DNA of 64,000 nt from an uncultured Bacteroidales bacterium (GTDB lineage Bacteria > Bacteroidota > Bacteroidia > Bacteroidales > P3), in NCBI GenBank assembly GCA_900318665.1, contig ONLQ01000002.1, forward strand, positions 94,719-158,718. Direction: 5' to 3'. Made by a program: the position numbers and the translations under genes. The notes beneath the pieces are model-generated. The model searched no databases, was not told where the DNA came from, and saw nothing but the letters and a program-made list of their open reading frames with translations. Position 1 is the stretch's first letter. Every line of letters starts with the position of its first letter. Positions 54,135-61,786 of this stretch are shown here, in pieces.

Positions 54135-54159
54135 AAGGCACTGCATTATATGTCATTGT

Positions 54160-54206
54160 GTGCCCACGGCAATCCCACGGGCACCATTTATAGTGTTGCA
54201 AAGATA
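54160..54206 (-). promoter_or_regulatory. -7 element and leader hairpin of the type B T9SS gene
   Basis: On the minus strand TATCTTTG (54199-54206) is a -7 box. The predicted leader carries a hairpin, GTGCCC with GGGCAC (54160-54165 and 54179-54184). A -33 box at the usual distance is not evident. Confidence 0.55.
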
Positions 54207-54270
54207 TGTTTTTTTATCCACAAATTGCTGATAATCTTCATCACGCTCTTGCGGTCTCCCAAATTATTTG

Positions 54271-54278
54271 TATTTTTG
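54271..54278 (+). promoter_or_regulatory. -7 element of the YrdC-family gene
   Basis: TATTTTTG matches TAnnTTTG, with a leader of about 95 bases to the ATG at 54380. There is no clear -33 box. Confidence 0.5.
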
Positions 54279-54379
54279 CACGCCTCAAAAAAGACAAGCC
54301 TTCCACCACTACATAATCTCTGGCATCTCGAAGAATAGAAAAATCCGCCGCTCCCAATCCACGAAACAAACTGTCCTAT

Positions 54380-55000
54380 ATGCTGATAAAGATATACAAC
54401 GACAATCCCAACGACCGCGAGGTTCGCCGTGCGGCGCAGGCCATCGATGCCGGAGGCGTCATCATCGTGCCTACCGACACGCTCTATGCCTTCGTCTGCG
54501 GCATCAACCACAAGCAGGCCGCCGAGGCCATCGCGCGCGTCAAAGGGTTCTCGCTCAAGCAGGCCAAATATTCGCTGCTCTGCTCTTCGTTGAGCCAACT
54601 CAGCGAGTATGTCCGACCCATGGACCGCAATCTTTTCTCACTCCTCAAAAACTCGCTGCCCGGTCCGTTCACCTTCATCATGGACGCCAACAACAACGTG
54701 CCGCGCAACTATCAGAACCAGAACAAGACCATCGGCCTGCGTGTGCCCGACAACAACATTCTTCGCGCCATCATCGACGCCGTCGGCACCCCGCTCATCT
54801 CCACCTCGGTGCGCCTCATCAACGAGGAGCAGGAGAAAGAGTATCTCACCGACCCCGAACTAATCCACGACCTTCTGGGCAACCGCGTCTTTATGGTGGT
54901 GGATGGCGGCATCGGCGACGCCGAGCCTTCCACGGTGGTGGACTGCTCTGGTGGCAATCTCGAGATTGTCCGCCAAGGCAAGGGCGAGATAGCATTGTAG
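54380..55000 (+). CDS. YrdC/Sua5-family protein (threonylcarbamoyl-AMP synthase type)
   Basis: Members make threonylcarbamoyl-AMP for the t6A37 modification of ANN-decoding tRNAs; the YciO branch is less well defined. The 206 residues contain the ATP/threonine-binding core: AGGVIIVPTDTLYAFVCG near 24-41 (the family K/R at the usual YG-x-D position is replaced by AFVCG), KQAKYSLLCSSLSQLSEY, LPGPFTFIM, TIGLRVPDN and the PLISTSVRL strand. Closest by eye to the YciO-like group of Bacteroidota. The gene starts a short unit with a membrane protein gene. Confidence 0.85.
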   Translation: MLIKIYNDNPNDREVRRAAQAIDAGGVIIVPTDTLYAFVCGINHKQAAEAIARVKGFSLKQAKYSLLCSSLSQLSEYVRPMDRNLFSLLKNSLPGPFTFIMDANNNVPRNYQNQNKTIGLRVPDNNILRAIIDAVGTPLISTSVRLINEEQEKEYLTDPELIHDLLGNRVFMVVDGGIGDAEPSTVVDCSGGNLEIVRQGKGEIAL

Positions 55001-55025
55001 CATCATTTTTACCACTCTCTTACCA

Positions 55026-55517
55026 ATGAAGTTAACCATCAACAATCGTCCGTCGTTCTATGCTGGCCCGTGGGGTTTCCTCGCCCAGGTCATCGTCATG
55101 ACCCTTGCCTGCCTTCTGGCGGCGTGGATTATCCCCTCCGTGGGTTTCTCCAGCATCGGCGCGGCAATCATCACCGCAGTGCTCATCGCTCTGCTCAACA
55201 ACTTTATACGCCCTATCCTCATAGTGCTCACCCTGCCCTTCATGATTTTGTCGCTGGGGCTGTTTCTGTTCATCATCAACACCGTCATCATCTTGCTTGC
55301 CGACGCCCTTGTGGACGGCTTTACCACTGGCGGCTTCGTCAATGCGTTGCTCTTCAGCGTGCTGCTGACGCTTATCAACTACCTGCTCGAAATCCCCAAC
55401 CGCATCATGCGCCGTCCGCCTTTTAACGACAACGGCGGCGCGCCACAAGTCCAGGACCATGTTGACAACGGCGAGGAATATGCCGAATACGAGGAAGTGA
55501 AGGATGATGAGAATTAG
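55026..55517 (+). CDS. Holin-family-4 (PF04020-type) small membrane protein
   Basis: The 163-residue protein has four hydrophobic helices between about 15 and 125, with the family segment NNFIRPILIVLTLPFMILSLGLFLFIIN (in part: FIRPILIVLTLPFMILSLG) and DALVDGFTTGGFVNALLFS near 95-113. These proteins are called phage holins by name only; most are chromosomal and of unknown role. The C-terminal 35 residues are acidic and cytoplasmic. It is 25 bases after the YrdC-family gene and 34 before panC. Confidence 0.85.
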   Translation: MKLTINNRPSFYAGPWGFLAQVIVMTLACLLAAWIIPSVGFSSIGAAIITAVLIALLNNFIRPILIVLTLPFMILSLGLFLFIINTVIILLADALVDGFTTGGFVNALLFSVLLTLINYLLEIPNRIMRRPPFNDNGGAPQVQDHVDNGEEYAEYEEVKDDEN

Positions 55518-55551
55518 CGAATATTCAAAGAACTAAAACATACATCACAAA

Positions 55552-56424
55552 ATGCAGTCTTTTAACACTATTGCCTCGCTCCGTGAGGAACTTGCAAAAC
55601 ACAAAGGCCAATCGCTGGGCCTCGTGCCTACCATGGGCGCGCTCCACGAGGGCCATCTGTCGCTCATTATTCGCTCGGTGGCCGAAAACGACGTCACCGT
55701 GGTGAGCATCTTCGTCAATCCCATTCAGTTCAACAACCAAGAGGACCTGCAGAAATATCCTCGCACAGTTGACGACGACCTGAAGAAGATTAGCGAAATC
55801 AAGACCGACAAAACCATCTTGGTGCTTGTGCCTTCGGTCGAGGAGATGTACCCCGAACCCGTCAAGGAGACCTACCATTTCGGCGCCATCGAAGAGGTCA
55901 TGGAAGGGCCTCGCCGTCCTGGCCATTTCTCCGGCGTCGCCGTCGTGGTGCGCCGTCTGTTCGACATCGTGGAACCCCAGCGTGCCTATTTCGGTGAAAA
56001 GGACTTCCAGCAGGTAGCCATAATCCGCAACCTGCTCGAGCAGATAAAATATCCCATCGAGATGGTGCCGTGTCCCATCGTTCGTGCCGACGACGGCCTG
56101 GCGCTCTCCAGCCGCAATATGCGCCTCAGCCCCGCCGCCCGTGCCATGGCCCCCGCCATCTACGACACTCTCCAGCATGCCGTTGAGATGAGTGAATACG
56201 AAGATGTTGAGGACGTGGTGGAATGGGTGCTCGGCACCCTCGCCTCCTACCACGAGGTCAACCCCCAGCCCGACGGACTGAAGTTCGAGCCAGAGTATTT
56301 CGAGATTGTCAACGACACCACCCTGCAACCCATTGAGTCGTGGGACGATGCCAAAGGCGTCGTGGGCTGCATTGCCGTGTGGCTTGACGGCGTGCGCCTC
56401 ATCGACGTGGTGCGTTTCCGCTAA
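55552..56424 (+). CDS. panC: Pantoate--beta-alanine ligase
   Basis: PanC joins pantoate and beta-alanine with ATP, the last step of pantothenate (vitamin B5) synthesis. The 290 residues show the nucleotidyltransferase core: PTMGALHEGHLSLI near 25-38 (HxGH), NPIQFN near 60-65, VVVRRLFDIVEP, YFGEKDFQQ near 145-153 and SSRNMRLS near 183-190, all expected for substrate binding. Length is normal. panB and panD are not in this window. A strong terminator follows the gene. Confidence 0.96.
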   Translation: MQSFNTIASLREELAKHKGQSLGLVPTMGALHEGHLSLIIRSVAENDVTVVSIFVNPIQFNNQEDLQKYPRTVDDDLKKISEIKTDKTILVLVPSVEEMYPEPVKETYHFGAIEEVMEGPRRPGHFSGVAVVVRRLFDIVEPQRAYFGEKDFQQVAIIRNLLEQIKYPIEMVPCPIVRADDGLALSSRNMRLSPAARAMAPAIYDTLQHAVEMSEYEDVEDVVEWVLGTLASYHEVNPQPDGLKFEPEYFEIVNDTTLQPIESWDDAKGVVGCIAVWLDGVRLIDVVRFR

Positions 56425-56441
56425 AAAATCTCATCATTCTA

Positions 56442-56487
56442 AATGATAGCCTGCAAAAAAAACTTTTGCAGGCTATCATTATTTTTT
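56442..56487 (+). terminator. Intrinsic terminator after panC
   Basis: AATGATAGCCTGCAAAA and TTTTGCAGGCTATCATT form a perfect 17-base stem with a five-base loop, followed by ATTTTTTG. The right arm also holds the -33 box of the next gene. Confidence 0.9.
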
Positions 56488-56496
56488 GTATCTTTG
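56465..56496 (+). promoter_or_regulatory. Promoter of the Xer recombinase gene, embedded in the panC terminator
   Basis: TTTG at 56465-56468 lies in the terminator stem and TATCTTTG at 56489-56496 is a consensus -7 box (20-base spacer). The ATG is only six bases after the -7 box, so the transcript may be leaderless. Confidence 0.7.
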
Positions 56497-56501
56497 CGGT
56501 G

Positions 56502-57398
56502 ATGAAAACCAACGATGCCATAACGCTATATCTGCAGTATGCCGCCACCCAGCGACGCATGTCGCAACTGACGCTCAAGGCCTACCGCGAGGAACTGGAA
56601 CGCTTCGCCCAGTACCTGCATAGCATGGGCATCGACAACGTGGAGGACATCACCACCCGCGAGCCTCGCCAGTGGCAGGCGTCGCTCATGCAGGACGGCT
56701 CTGCTCCGCGCTCGGTGTTGCGTATGCTCAGCGCCCTGCGGGGCTGGCAGAAATATCTGCGCCGTTGCGGCATAATCAAGAACGACTTTATGGCCAAAGT
56801 GTCGTCGCCCAAGGTGCCGCAGACCCAGCCCGTCTTTTTCAAGGAACGCGAGGTGGAACGCATCTACGACATCGACATCTTCCCCGACACCTTCAACGGC
56901 CGCCGCGACCGTCTGCTCCTGCGCCTACTCTACGAGACAGGCATACGCCGTAGCGAGGCTGCGGGGCTGCGACTCTCGGCCATCGACTTCTCCGCGCGCA
57001 CCATCAAGGTGCTGGGCAAACGCAGCAAGGAACGCTACATTCCCGTCAACGACGAACTGCTGAAGGCCGTCAGCGACTTTGTCGAGGCACGCTCCTCGAT
57101 AGCCTGCCAGGACGACCACCTGCTGGTGTCCGAAAACGGCAAGCCGGTGTCTGACAGCCAGATATACACCATCGTGCGGCGCTATATGTCGGCACTCTCC
57201 AACGCCGACCGCGTCAGCCCCCATGTCTTTCGCCACTCCTTCGCCACACATATCCTCAACGAGGGGGGCAATATCGACGCCATCAAGCATCTGCTCGGCC
57301 ACAGCAGCCTCGACGCCACCGAAATCTACACCCACGTAACCCGCGAGCATCTGCGTCAGACCTACCGCCAGGCGCACCCCCGTGCTCTCGAAAAATAG
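56502..57398 (+). CDS. XerC/XerD-type tyrosine recombinase
   Basis: Xer recombinases resolve chromosome dimers at dif. I chose the ATG at 56502 (MKTNDAITLYLQYAATQRRM); an earlier ATG at 56466 falls inside the terminator and before the -7 box. The 298-residue protein has the N-terminal SAM-like domain (about 5-90) and the catalytic domain (about 105-295) with Arg in ETGIRRSEAAGL, HVFRHSFATHILNEGG (HxxR), LLGHSSLDATEIYTH (His and the nucleophile Tyr). Length and lack of nearby phage genes favour a chromosomal Xer role over an integron or phage integrase. The partner Xer is not seen here. Confidence 0.92.
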   Translation: MKTNDAITLYLQYAATQRRMSQLTLKAYREELERFAQYLHSMGIDNVEDITTREPRQWQASLMQDGSAPRSVLRMLSALRGWQKYLRRCGIIKNDFMAKVSSPKVPQTQPVFFKEREVERIYDIDIFPDTFNGRRDRLLLRLLYETGIRRSEAAGLRLSAIDFSARTIKVLGKRSKERYIPVNDELLKAVSDFVEARSSIACQDDHLLVSENGKPVSDSQIYTIVRRYMSALSNADRVSPHVFRHSFATHILNEGGNIDAIKHLLGHSSLDATEIYTHVTREHLRQTYRQAHPRALEK

Positions 57399-57439
57399 CA
57401 ACAAATTTCACCTTAAACCAATAAAAAAAGGAGGAACCT

Positions 57440-57733
57440 ATGAACACTATCATCAATGCCGCCAAGTTCAATGCCTCGGCAGAACTGGAGAAATTCATCA
57501 ACGAAAAGGTCGCGAAACTGGACCGCATCGTGGACAACGCCACCCGTTGCGAGGTTACCCTCAAAGTGGAACGCCCCGAAAGCGTCAACAACAAGGTGGC
57601 CGAAATCTCGTTGGCCCTCCCCGGCCAGACCCTCTTCAACAGTCAGCAGGCTGGCACTTTCGAACAGGCTGTGTCCGACTGCGTGGACGCCATGCGCGTA
57701 CAGATTGACAAATACAAAGAACGCTACAAATAG
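57440..57733 (+). CDS. hpf: Ribosome hibernation-promoting factor (HPF/RaiA, short form)
   Basis: HPF binds the 30S decoding centre and helps form inactive 70S or 100S ribosomes in slow growth. The 97 residues have the beta-alpha-beta-beta-beta-alpha plan: INAAKFNASAELEKFINEKV, LDRIVDNATRCEVTLKVER and the final helix QAVSDCVDAMRVQIDKYKE. The short form lacks a C-terminal dimerisation domain. A purine-rich AGGAGG-like ribosome-binding stretch (aaaaggaggaacct, 57427-57438) lies before the ATG, which is unusual for this phylum. A strong terminator follows. Confidence 0.92.
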   Translation: MNTIINAAKFNASAELEKFINEKVAKLDRIVDNATRCEVTLKVERPESVNNKVAEISLALPGQTLFNSQQAGTFEQAVSDCVDAMRVQIDKYKERYK

Positions 57734-57751
57734 TAAATACTAAAAAACGAG

Positions 57752-57784
57752 AAAAAGGCGGAGCCAAAAGCCCCGCCTTTTTTT
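57752..57784 (+). terminator. Intrinsic terminator after hpf
   Basis: AAAAAGGCGG and CCGCCTTTTT (with GCC/GGC inside) form the stem; a run of T residues follows. Confidence 0.88.
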
Positions 57785-57789
57785 GTTAG

Positions 57790-57853
57790 AGCAAAGTCAC
57801 TATTAGTGAAAGCAAAGATACTATAAGTGATAACAAAGATAAAATTAGTCATA
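57790..57853. repeat. Three imperfect 21-22-base tandem repeats
   Basis: AGCAAAGtcACTATTAGTGAA, AGCAAAGATACTATAAGTGATA and ACAAAGATAAAATTAGTCATA follow one another at 57790-57810, 57811-57832 and 57833-57853. Confidence 0.65.
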
Positions 57854-57900
57854 GCATTGAGTTCAGAGCAAAACGCTCTCGAATAGAGCAACTCTCAATA

Positions 57901-57921
57901 CCCCCGCACGCAGTGTGGGGG
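57901..57921. repeat. GC-rich hairpin before the rhodanese gene
   Basis: CCCCCGCAC and GTGTGGGGG pair around GCA, with one mismatch. There is no T tail. It may shield the promoter from read-through. Confidence 0.55.
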
Positions 57922-57941
57922 TTAAATCAAAATTAATTTCT

Positions 57942-57949
57942 TATTTTTG
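57942..57949 (+). promoter_or_regulatory. -7 element of the rhodanese lipoprotein gene
   Basis: TATTTTTG matches TAnnTTTG, 21 bases before the ATG at 57971. Confidence 0.55.
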
Positions 57950-57970
57950 CATTTCAAAAACCCACACAAA

Positions 57971-58375
57971 ATGAAACAAATCACATTCCTCGTAGCATTG
58001 ATATGCCTCACGTTCTTCGCCTGCGCACAGAACGACCAGCCCGCACAGCAGCCCAAATTCCCATCGCTCACGGTGCAGCAGTTTGTCGATAACATCAAGT
58101 ACGACAGCGTTATGGTTGTCGATGTCCGCACCCAGAAAGAGTTTGCCACGGGCCACATTGACGGCGCCGTCAACGTGGTGTGGGGGCAGACTTTCGATGC
58201 CGAGGTCAAGAATGCCAATCTGCCTAAGGACAAGGTCATGGCTGTCTATTGCCGCAGTGGCAAGCGCAGCAAGATGGCCGCCAACCGTCTTGTGGCTCTC
58301 GGCTACAAGGTCATCGACCTCAACGAAGGAATCCTCGGCTGGCAGAAGGCAGGCCGTCCTATAGTTACCGACTAA
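57971..58375 (+). CDS. Rhodanese-domain lipoprotein
   Basis: The 134-residue product begins with a lipoprotein signal (lipobox TFFAC after MKQITFLVALICL) and continues as a single rhodanese domain: VVDVRTQKEFATGHIDGAVNV near 47-67 and the active-site Cys in AVYCRSGKRSKMA near 91-103. Rhodaneses carry sulfur as a Cys persulfide or act in sulfur or redox handling in the periplasm. The ATG at 57971 gives the signal peptide; a further upstream ATG at 57947 would precede the transcription start. The DUF4954 gene follows after ten bases. Confidence 0.88.
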   Translation: MKQITFLVALICLTFFACAQNDQPAQQPKFPSLTVQQFVDNIKYDSVMVVDVRTQKEFATGHIDGAVNVVWGQTFDAEVKNANLPKDKVMAVYCRSGKRSKMAANRLVALGYKVIDLNEGILGWQKAGRPIVTD

Positions 58376-58385
58376 TAGTTTCCCT

Positions 58386-60182
58386 ATGCCTCGCCCACTC
58401 ATTGCCGACGAGATTCGCGCCCTCGAAGCCAACGGCAACGTTGCCTCCGACTGGAGCGGCGTCTTCGTCTCCGACCCTTTCTGTCCCGATGCCTTGCGCC
58501 ACAACCGTTTTGACGGCAAGGTGGTGTTAGGTGTTTTCGACAGCAGCATTACCCACTCCTCGCTGGCCCTTCCCGAGGGCATCACCCACAGTTGGCTGCG
58601 CGACTGCGCCATTGCCGACCATTGCGCCATCCATCAGGTGCGCCTGCTTTCGGGCTGCGGTGTTGGCGCTGGCGCCACACTCTTCGACATCGGCGAACTC
58701 TCGGCCTCGTCCGACGCCCCGTTCCCGACGGCAGAGGTGATGAACGAGAACGGCTGCCGTGCCGTGCGCCTCTTCCCCGGCATGACAGTGGCCGACGCCT
58801 ACCTGTGGGCCAAATATCGTGGACGCAACAGACTGATGCAGCGCCTCGACGAGTTCGCCAGTGCCATGCCACAGCATCGCTATGTGGGCGCTGCGGCACA
58901 AATCATGCACTGCCAGTGCCTGCGCAACTCGTGGGTTGTCAGCAGTGCCGAGGCCCCGACGGTCATCGACGGCGCCACCGCCATCGACAGCAGCGTCATA
59001 GGGTTCGGCTGCCATGTGGAGCGTGGACCCGTGCTGCGCAACACCCTGCTGGGCGAGAACGTGCATATTGAGGACTGCGCCCGCATCAACGACTGCGTGG
59101 TGGGCGACAACAGCACCATAGCACGCTGCGAGGTGGGCAACAGCATCATCTTCCCTGCCCACGAGCAGCACCACAACAATTCGTTCCTCATAGCCGCCTG
59201 CGTCATGGGGCAGAGCAACCTCGCCGCAGGTGCCACCATAGGTTCCAACCACAACGGCCGCACCGCCGATGGCGAACTGCGTGCCGGGCGTGGCTTCTGG
59301 CCGGGGCTTTGCTCCAGTTTCAAACATCCCTCTTATTTCGCATCCTACTGCCTCGCTGCCAAAGGCGACTACCCCAACGAACTGAACATCACGCTGCCGT
59401 TTGCACTCATCAATAACAATGCGGCCAAGAATCAGTTGGAGGTGATGCCCGCCTATTGGTGGCTGTACAATATGTATGCGCTGCATCGCAACGAGAAGAA
59501 ATTTGCCAACCGCGACCGTCGCCGTGTTGCTGCGCAGCATATAGAGTTCTCGCCGCTGGCGCCCGACACTGCCGAGGAGATAATGTGTGCACGCGAGTTG
59601 CTACGCCACTGGACGGAGCAGGCCTATATTGCCAATGTCTCTAACCGCGACGCCGCCCACATCGAGGTTACCGCCAACGCCATGGAACACGGAAAGCGTA
59701 AGGTGGTGGTTCTCAAGGCTGCCAAAGCCTATCAGGCCTACGAGGATATGCTCTACTACTATATAGGCAGTGTGCTTGCCGCCAAGAGCCGCGACTTGCC
59801 GTCCGACACGCTTGCCGGCACTCGCGAGATGGCGTGGGCTAACCTTGGCGGACAATTGGTGGCGCAGAGCGACCTCGATGCAATGATAAAGGAGATAGAG
59901 CAGGGGAGTGTTGCCTCGTGGCAGGAGGTCAACGAGCGGCTCGATTCGCTATGGAGCGACTACCACGCCCGTAAGCGTGAGCACGCCTATAGGCTGCTCT
60001 GCCGTATGTGTGGCACCAAGACCGTCACGCCCGAGTTGTGGCAACGGGCTTTGGCTCGCTACGATGCCGCCTGCCGCTATGTGGCGGAGCAGGTCAGCGC
60101 CACACGTGGCAAGGACGATGCCAACCCCTTCCGTCGCATGATGTACGACAGCGACGCTGAGATGACCGCCGTGCTGGGGTAG
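58386..60182 (+). CDS. DUF4954 protein with left-handed beta-helix region
   Basis: The 598-residue protein matches in length and layout the DUF4954 family, found mainly in Bacteroidota. Hexapeptide-like turns in about 40-90 and 190-310 (GFGCHVERGPVLRNTLLGENVHIEDCARIN, in part VLRNTLLGENVHIEDC, and SNLAAGATIGSNHNGR) indicate a left-handed beta helix of the nucleotidyltransferase/acyltransferase type. The C-terminal half (about 380-590) is helical. The catalytic role is unknown; a sugar-nucleotide or acyl-transfer activity is possible. A strong terminator follows. Confidence 0.82.
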   Translation: MPRPLIADEIRALEANGNVASDWSGVFVSDPFCPDALRHNRFDGKVVLGVFDSSITHSSLALPEGITHSWLRDCAIADHCAIHQVRLLSGCGVGAGATLFDIGELSASSDAPFPTAEVMNENGCRAVRLFPGMTVADAYLWAKYRGRNRLMQRLDEFASAMPQHRYVGAAAQIMHCQCLRNSWVVSSAEAPTVIDGATAIDSSVIGFGCHVERGPVLRNTLLGENVHIEDCARINDCVVGDNSTIARCEVGNSIIFPAHEQHHNNSFLIAACVMGQSNLAAGATIGSNHNGRTADGELRAGRGFWPGLCSSFKHPSYFASYCLAAKGDYPNELNITLPFALINNNAAKNQLEVMPAYWWLYNMYALHRNEKKFANRDRRRVAAQHIEFSPLAPDTAEEIMCARELLRHWTEQAYIANVSNRDAAHIEVTANAMEHGKRKVVVLKAAKAYQAYEDMLYYYIGSVLAAKSRDLPSDTLAGTREMAWANLGGQLVAQSDLDAMIKEIEQGSVASWQEVNERLDSLWSDYHARKREHAYRLLCRMCGTKTVTPELWQRALARYDAACRYVAEQVSATRGKDDANPFRRMMYDSDAEMTAVLG

Positions 60183-60224
60183 TCCCTTTGCGGCACAAGT
60201 GCGTTGCTTCTAATATTTGATTTG

Positions 60225-60259
60225 GAGTGCGGGCATAGATGTCCGCACTCGCTGTTTTT
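60225..60259 (+). terminator. Intrinsic terminator after the DUF4954 gene
   Basis: GAGTGCGGGCA and TGTCCGCACTC form an 11-base stem (one G-U) with the loop TAGA, followed by gctgTTTTT. Confidence 0.85.
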
Positions 60260-60288
60260 GCTGTTTCCAAAAAACTTTTGTACTTTTG
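60257..60288 (+). promoter_or_regulatory. Promoter of the folded RNA / methylase unit
   Basis: TTTG at 60257-60260 and TACTTTTG at 60281-60288 with a 20-base spacer match the consensus. The -33 TTTG uses the T tract of the preceding terminator. The start should be near 60294. Confidence 0.8.
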
Positions 60289-60293
60289 CACTC

Positions 60294-60535
60294 GATAATG
60301 GCACAGAGAGGTTTGTGCCGACAATTTAACAGCATTACTATTATTTCGCGTGACCGAAAACCCTGCAAAGTTTTAGACGGAGATAAACACAAGAAAATAA
60401 TAGTGAGGTTCCTATATGGGGAATCTGTATAATCATAATAGAATGCTCGCTTTAAGTGAGCTTCTTGGATTATACAGGTCTCCTTGCAGGGTTGCCTGGG
60501 TCCGCGATAAGAAGCTCCTTTTTTTATCGCGCCGA
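60294..60535 (+). ncRNA. Folded RNA of unknown family upstream of the EcoRI-type methylase
   Basis: The 240 bases between the promoter and the methylase start are not convincingly coding and contain many complementary arms: GGCACA/TGTGCC (60300, 60314), ACTATTATTT/AAATAATAGT (60337-60346, 60395-60404), AAAAC/GTTTT (60357, 60370) whose loop holds CCCTGCAA that can pair with TTGCAGGG at 60484-60491, GGTTCC/GGAATC (60407, 60420), CTGTATAATC/GATTATACAG (60425-60434, 60468-60477) with GCTCGC/GTGAGC inside, and CGCGATAA/TTATCGCG (60503, 60524). Two of these stems are 10 perfect bases. A pseudoknotted regulatory leader or separate small RNA is likely. No known riboswitch, tmRNA, RNase P or 6S signature is seen. 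Confidence 0.5.
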
Positions 60536-60568
60536 TTGATAGCAATGCACAAACGCTATCAACAATCA

Positions 60569-61588
60569 ATGGCAGGAAATAAAAGTCTTAATGCGGCTTT
60601 GAAGGCCAAACAAGATGAGTTTTACACGCAGATGGATGACATTGCGGCGGAGTTGAAGCATTACCGTCAGCATTTTCGCGGCAAGGTGGTGTTTTGCAAC
60701 TGCGATGACCCTTACGAGAGTAATTTCTTCAAGTATTTTGCGTTGAATTTCAATTCGCTGGGACTGAAGAAACTGATTGCGACGTGCTACGATGGCTCGC
60801 CGGTGCAGGGCAATGAGCTGTTGCTGCATTTCGACGATTGGGACTCCGAACCGACGAAGATTGCCTATAAGGTGGAGATTAGCGAGGTGACGGACTGCAA
60901 TGGCGATGGGGCTATCGACCTGTCCGATGTGCGCTATCTAATCCAGAACGACAAAAATGTGTTGTCGAGGTTGAGGGGCAATGGGGATTTTCGCAGTGCG
61001 GAGTGTGTTGAACTTTTGAAACAAGCGGATGTTGTGGTTACTAATCCGCCGTTCTCGCTGTTTCGGGAGTATGTGGCGCAGTTGATGAAGTATGGGAAGA
61101 GGATTCTGATTATTGGGAATCAAAATGCAATTCATTACAAGGATATTTTCAATTTGATAAAGAATAATAGAGTATGGATTGGTTATAAATTTGGTGACAT
61201 GAGTTTTCAAGTTCCAGATTACTTTGAACCTCGTGCAACTCGATATTGGCAGGATGATAATGGTCAAAAATGGCGTAGTTTGGGGAATGTATGTTGGTTT
61301 ACAAATCTTGATATCTCAAAGCGACACGAGGAATTGGATTTATGGAAGAAATATACTCCAGAAGAATATCCAAAATATGATAATTATGATGCAATAAATG
61401 TTGATAAGACGGCTAATATTCCTTGCGATTATGACGGCGTTATGGGTGTGCCGATAACGTTTATGGATAAGTATAATCCAGAGCAGTTTGAGATTATTGA
61501 TACAAGTACGGTTGCGATGCCAAAGGGTGCTCCGTATATAAATGGTAAGCGAATATATGAGCGTATTCTTATCCGTCATCGAAAGTGA
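60569..61588 (+). CDS. EcoRI-family adenine-specific DNA methyltransferase
   Basis: These enzymes put a methyl group on N6 of adenine in DNA. The product from the ATG at 60569 (339 residues, normal) begins GNKSLNAALKAKQDEFYTQ, which fits the start of the family; ATGs at 60545 and 60416 are in frame but the added residues overlap the folded RNA. FCNCDDPYESNFFKYF and ADVVVTNPPFSLFREYV (NPPF catalytic motif) are clear, as is a family EF-hand-like segment DCNGDGAIDLSDV before GDFRSAE. The final part has GDMSFQVPDY and KRHEELDLW. The last 500 bases are clearly more AT-rich than the first, which may reflect recombination. The specificity is unknown. A DUF262-HNH gene follows 198 bases on. Confidence 0.9.
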   Translation: MAGNKSLNAALKAKQDEFYTQMDDIAAELKHYRQHFRGKVVFCNCDDPYESNFFKYFALNFNSLGLKKLIATCYDGSPVQGNELLLHFDDWDSEPTKIAYKVEISEVTDCNGDGAIDLSDVRYLIQNDKNVLSRLRGNGDFRSAECVELLKQADVVVTNPPFSLFREYVAQLMKYGKRILIIGNQNAIHYKDIFNLIKNNRVWIGYKFGDMSFQVPDYFEPRATRYWQDDNGQKWRSLGNVCWFTNLDISKRHEELDLWKKYTPEEYPKYDNYDAINVDKTANIPCDYDGVMGVPITFMDKYNPEQFEIIDTSTVAMPKGAPYINGKRIYERILIRHRK

Positions 61589-61786
61589 TTTGTTTTTGGC
61601 AATTGGTTGGTTGTGAAATTTGAAAATTTGATATAATGTGATGATATATAGTGTTTTGTGTGGTTCTGCCCAGGTTTCCTTCGGATTTTTTTCGGGAATC
61701 CTTCAAAGATTAGGGGTGTTTGGGTTTGGCAAAAGGTTGAATTTGGGGTGATGTGAATTGAATGAAAAACTATAAAAAATGGAATT

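Noticed and set aside
55026-55517. Prophage signal from the holin-family name
   Set aside because: This family is mostly chromosomal and there are no phage structural, lysis or integrase genes around; the Xer protein nearby looks like the housekeeping type.
60416-60568. N-terminal extension of the methylase from the ATG at 60416
   Set aside because: The added 51 residues overlap perfect RNA stems, look unlike protein, and the family normally begins near the GNKSLNAALKAKQDEFYTQ segment.
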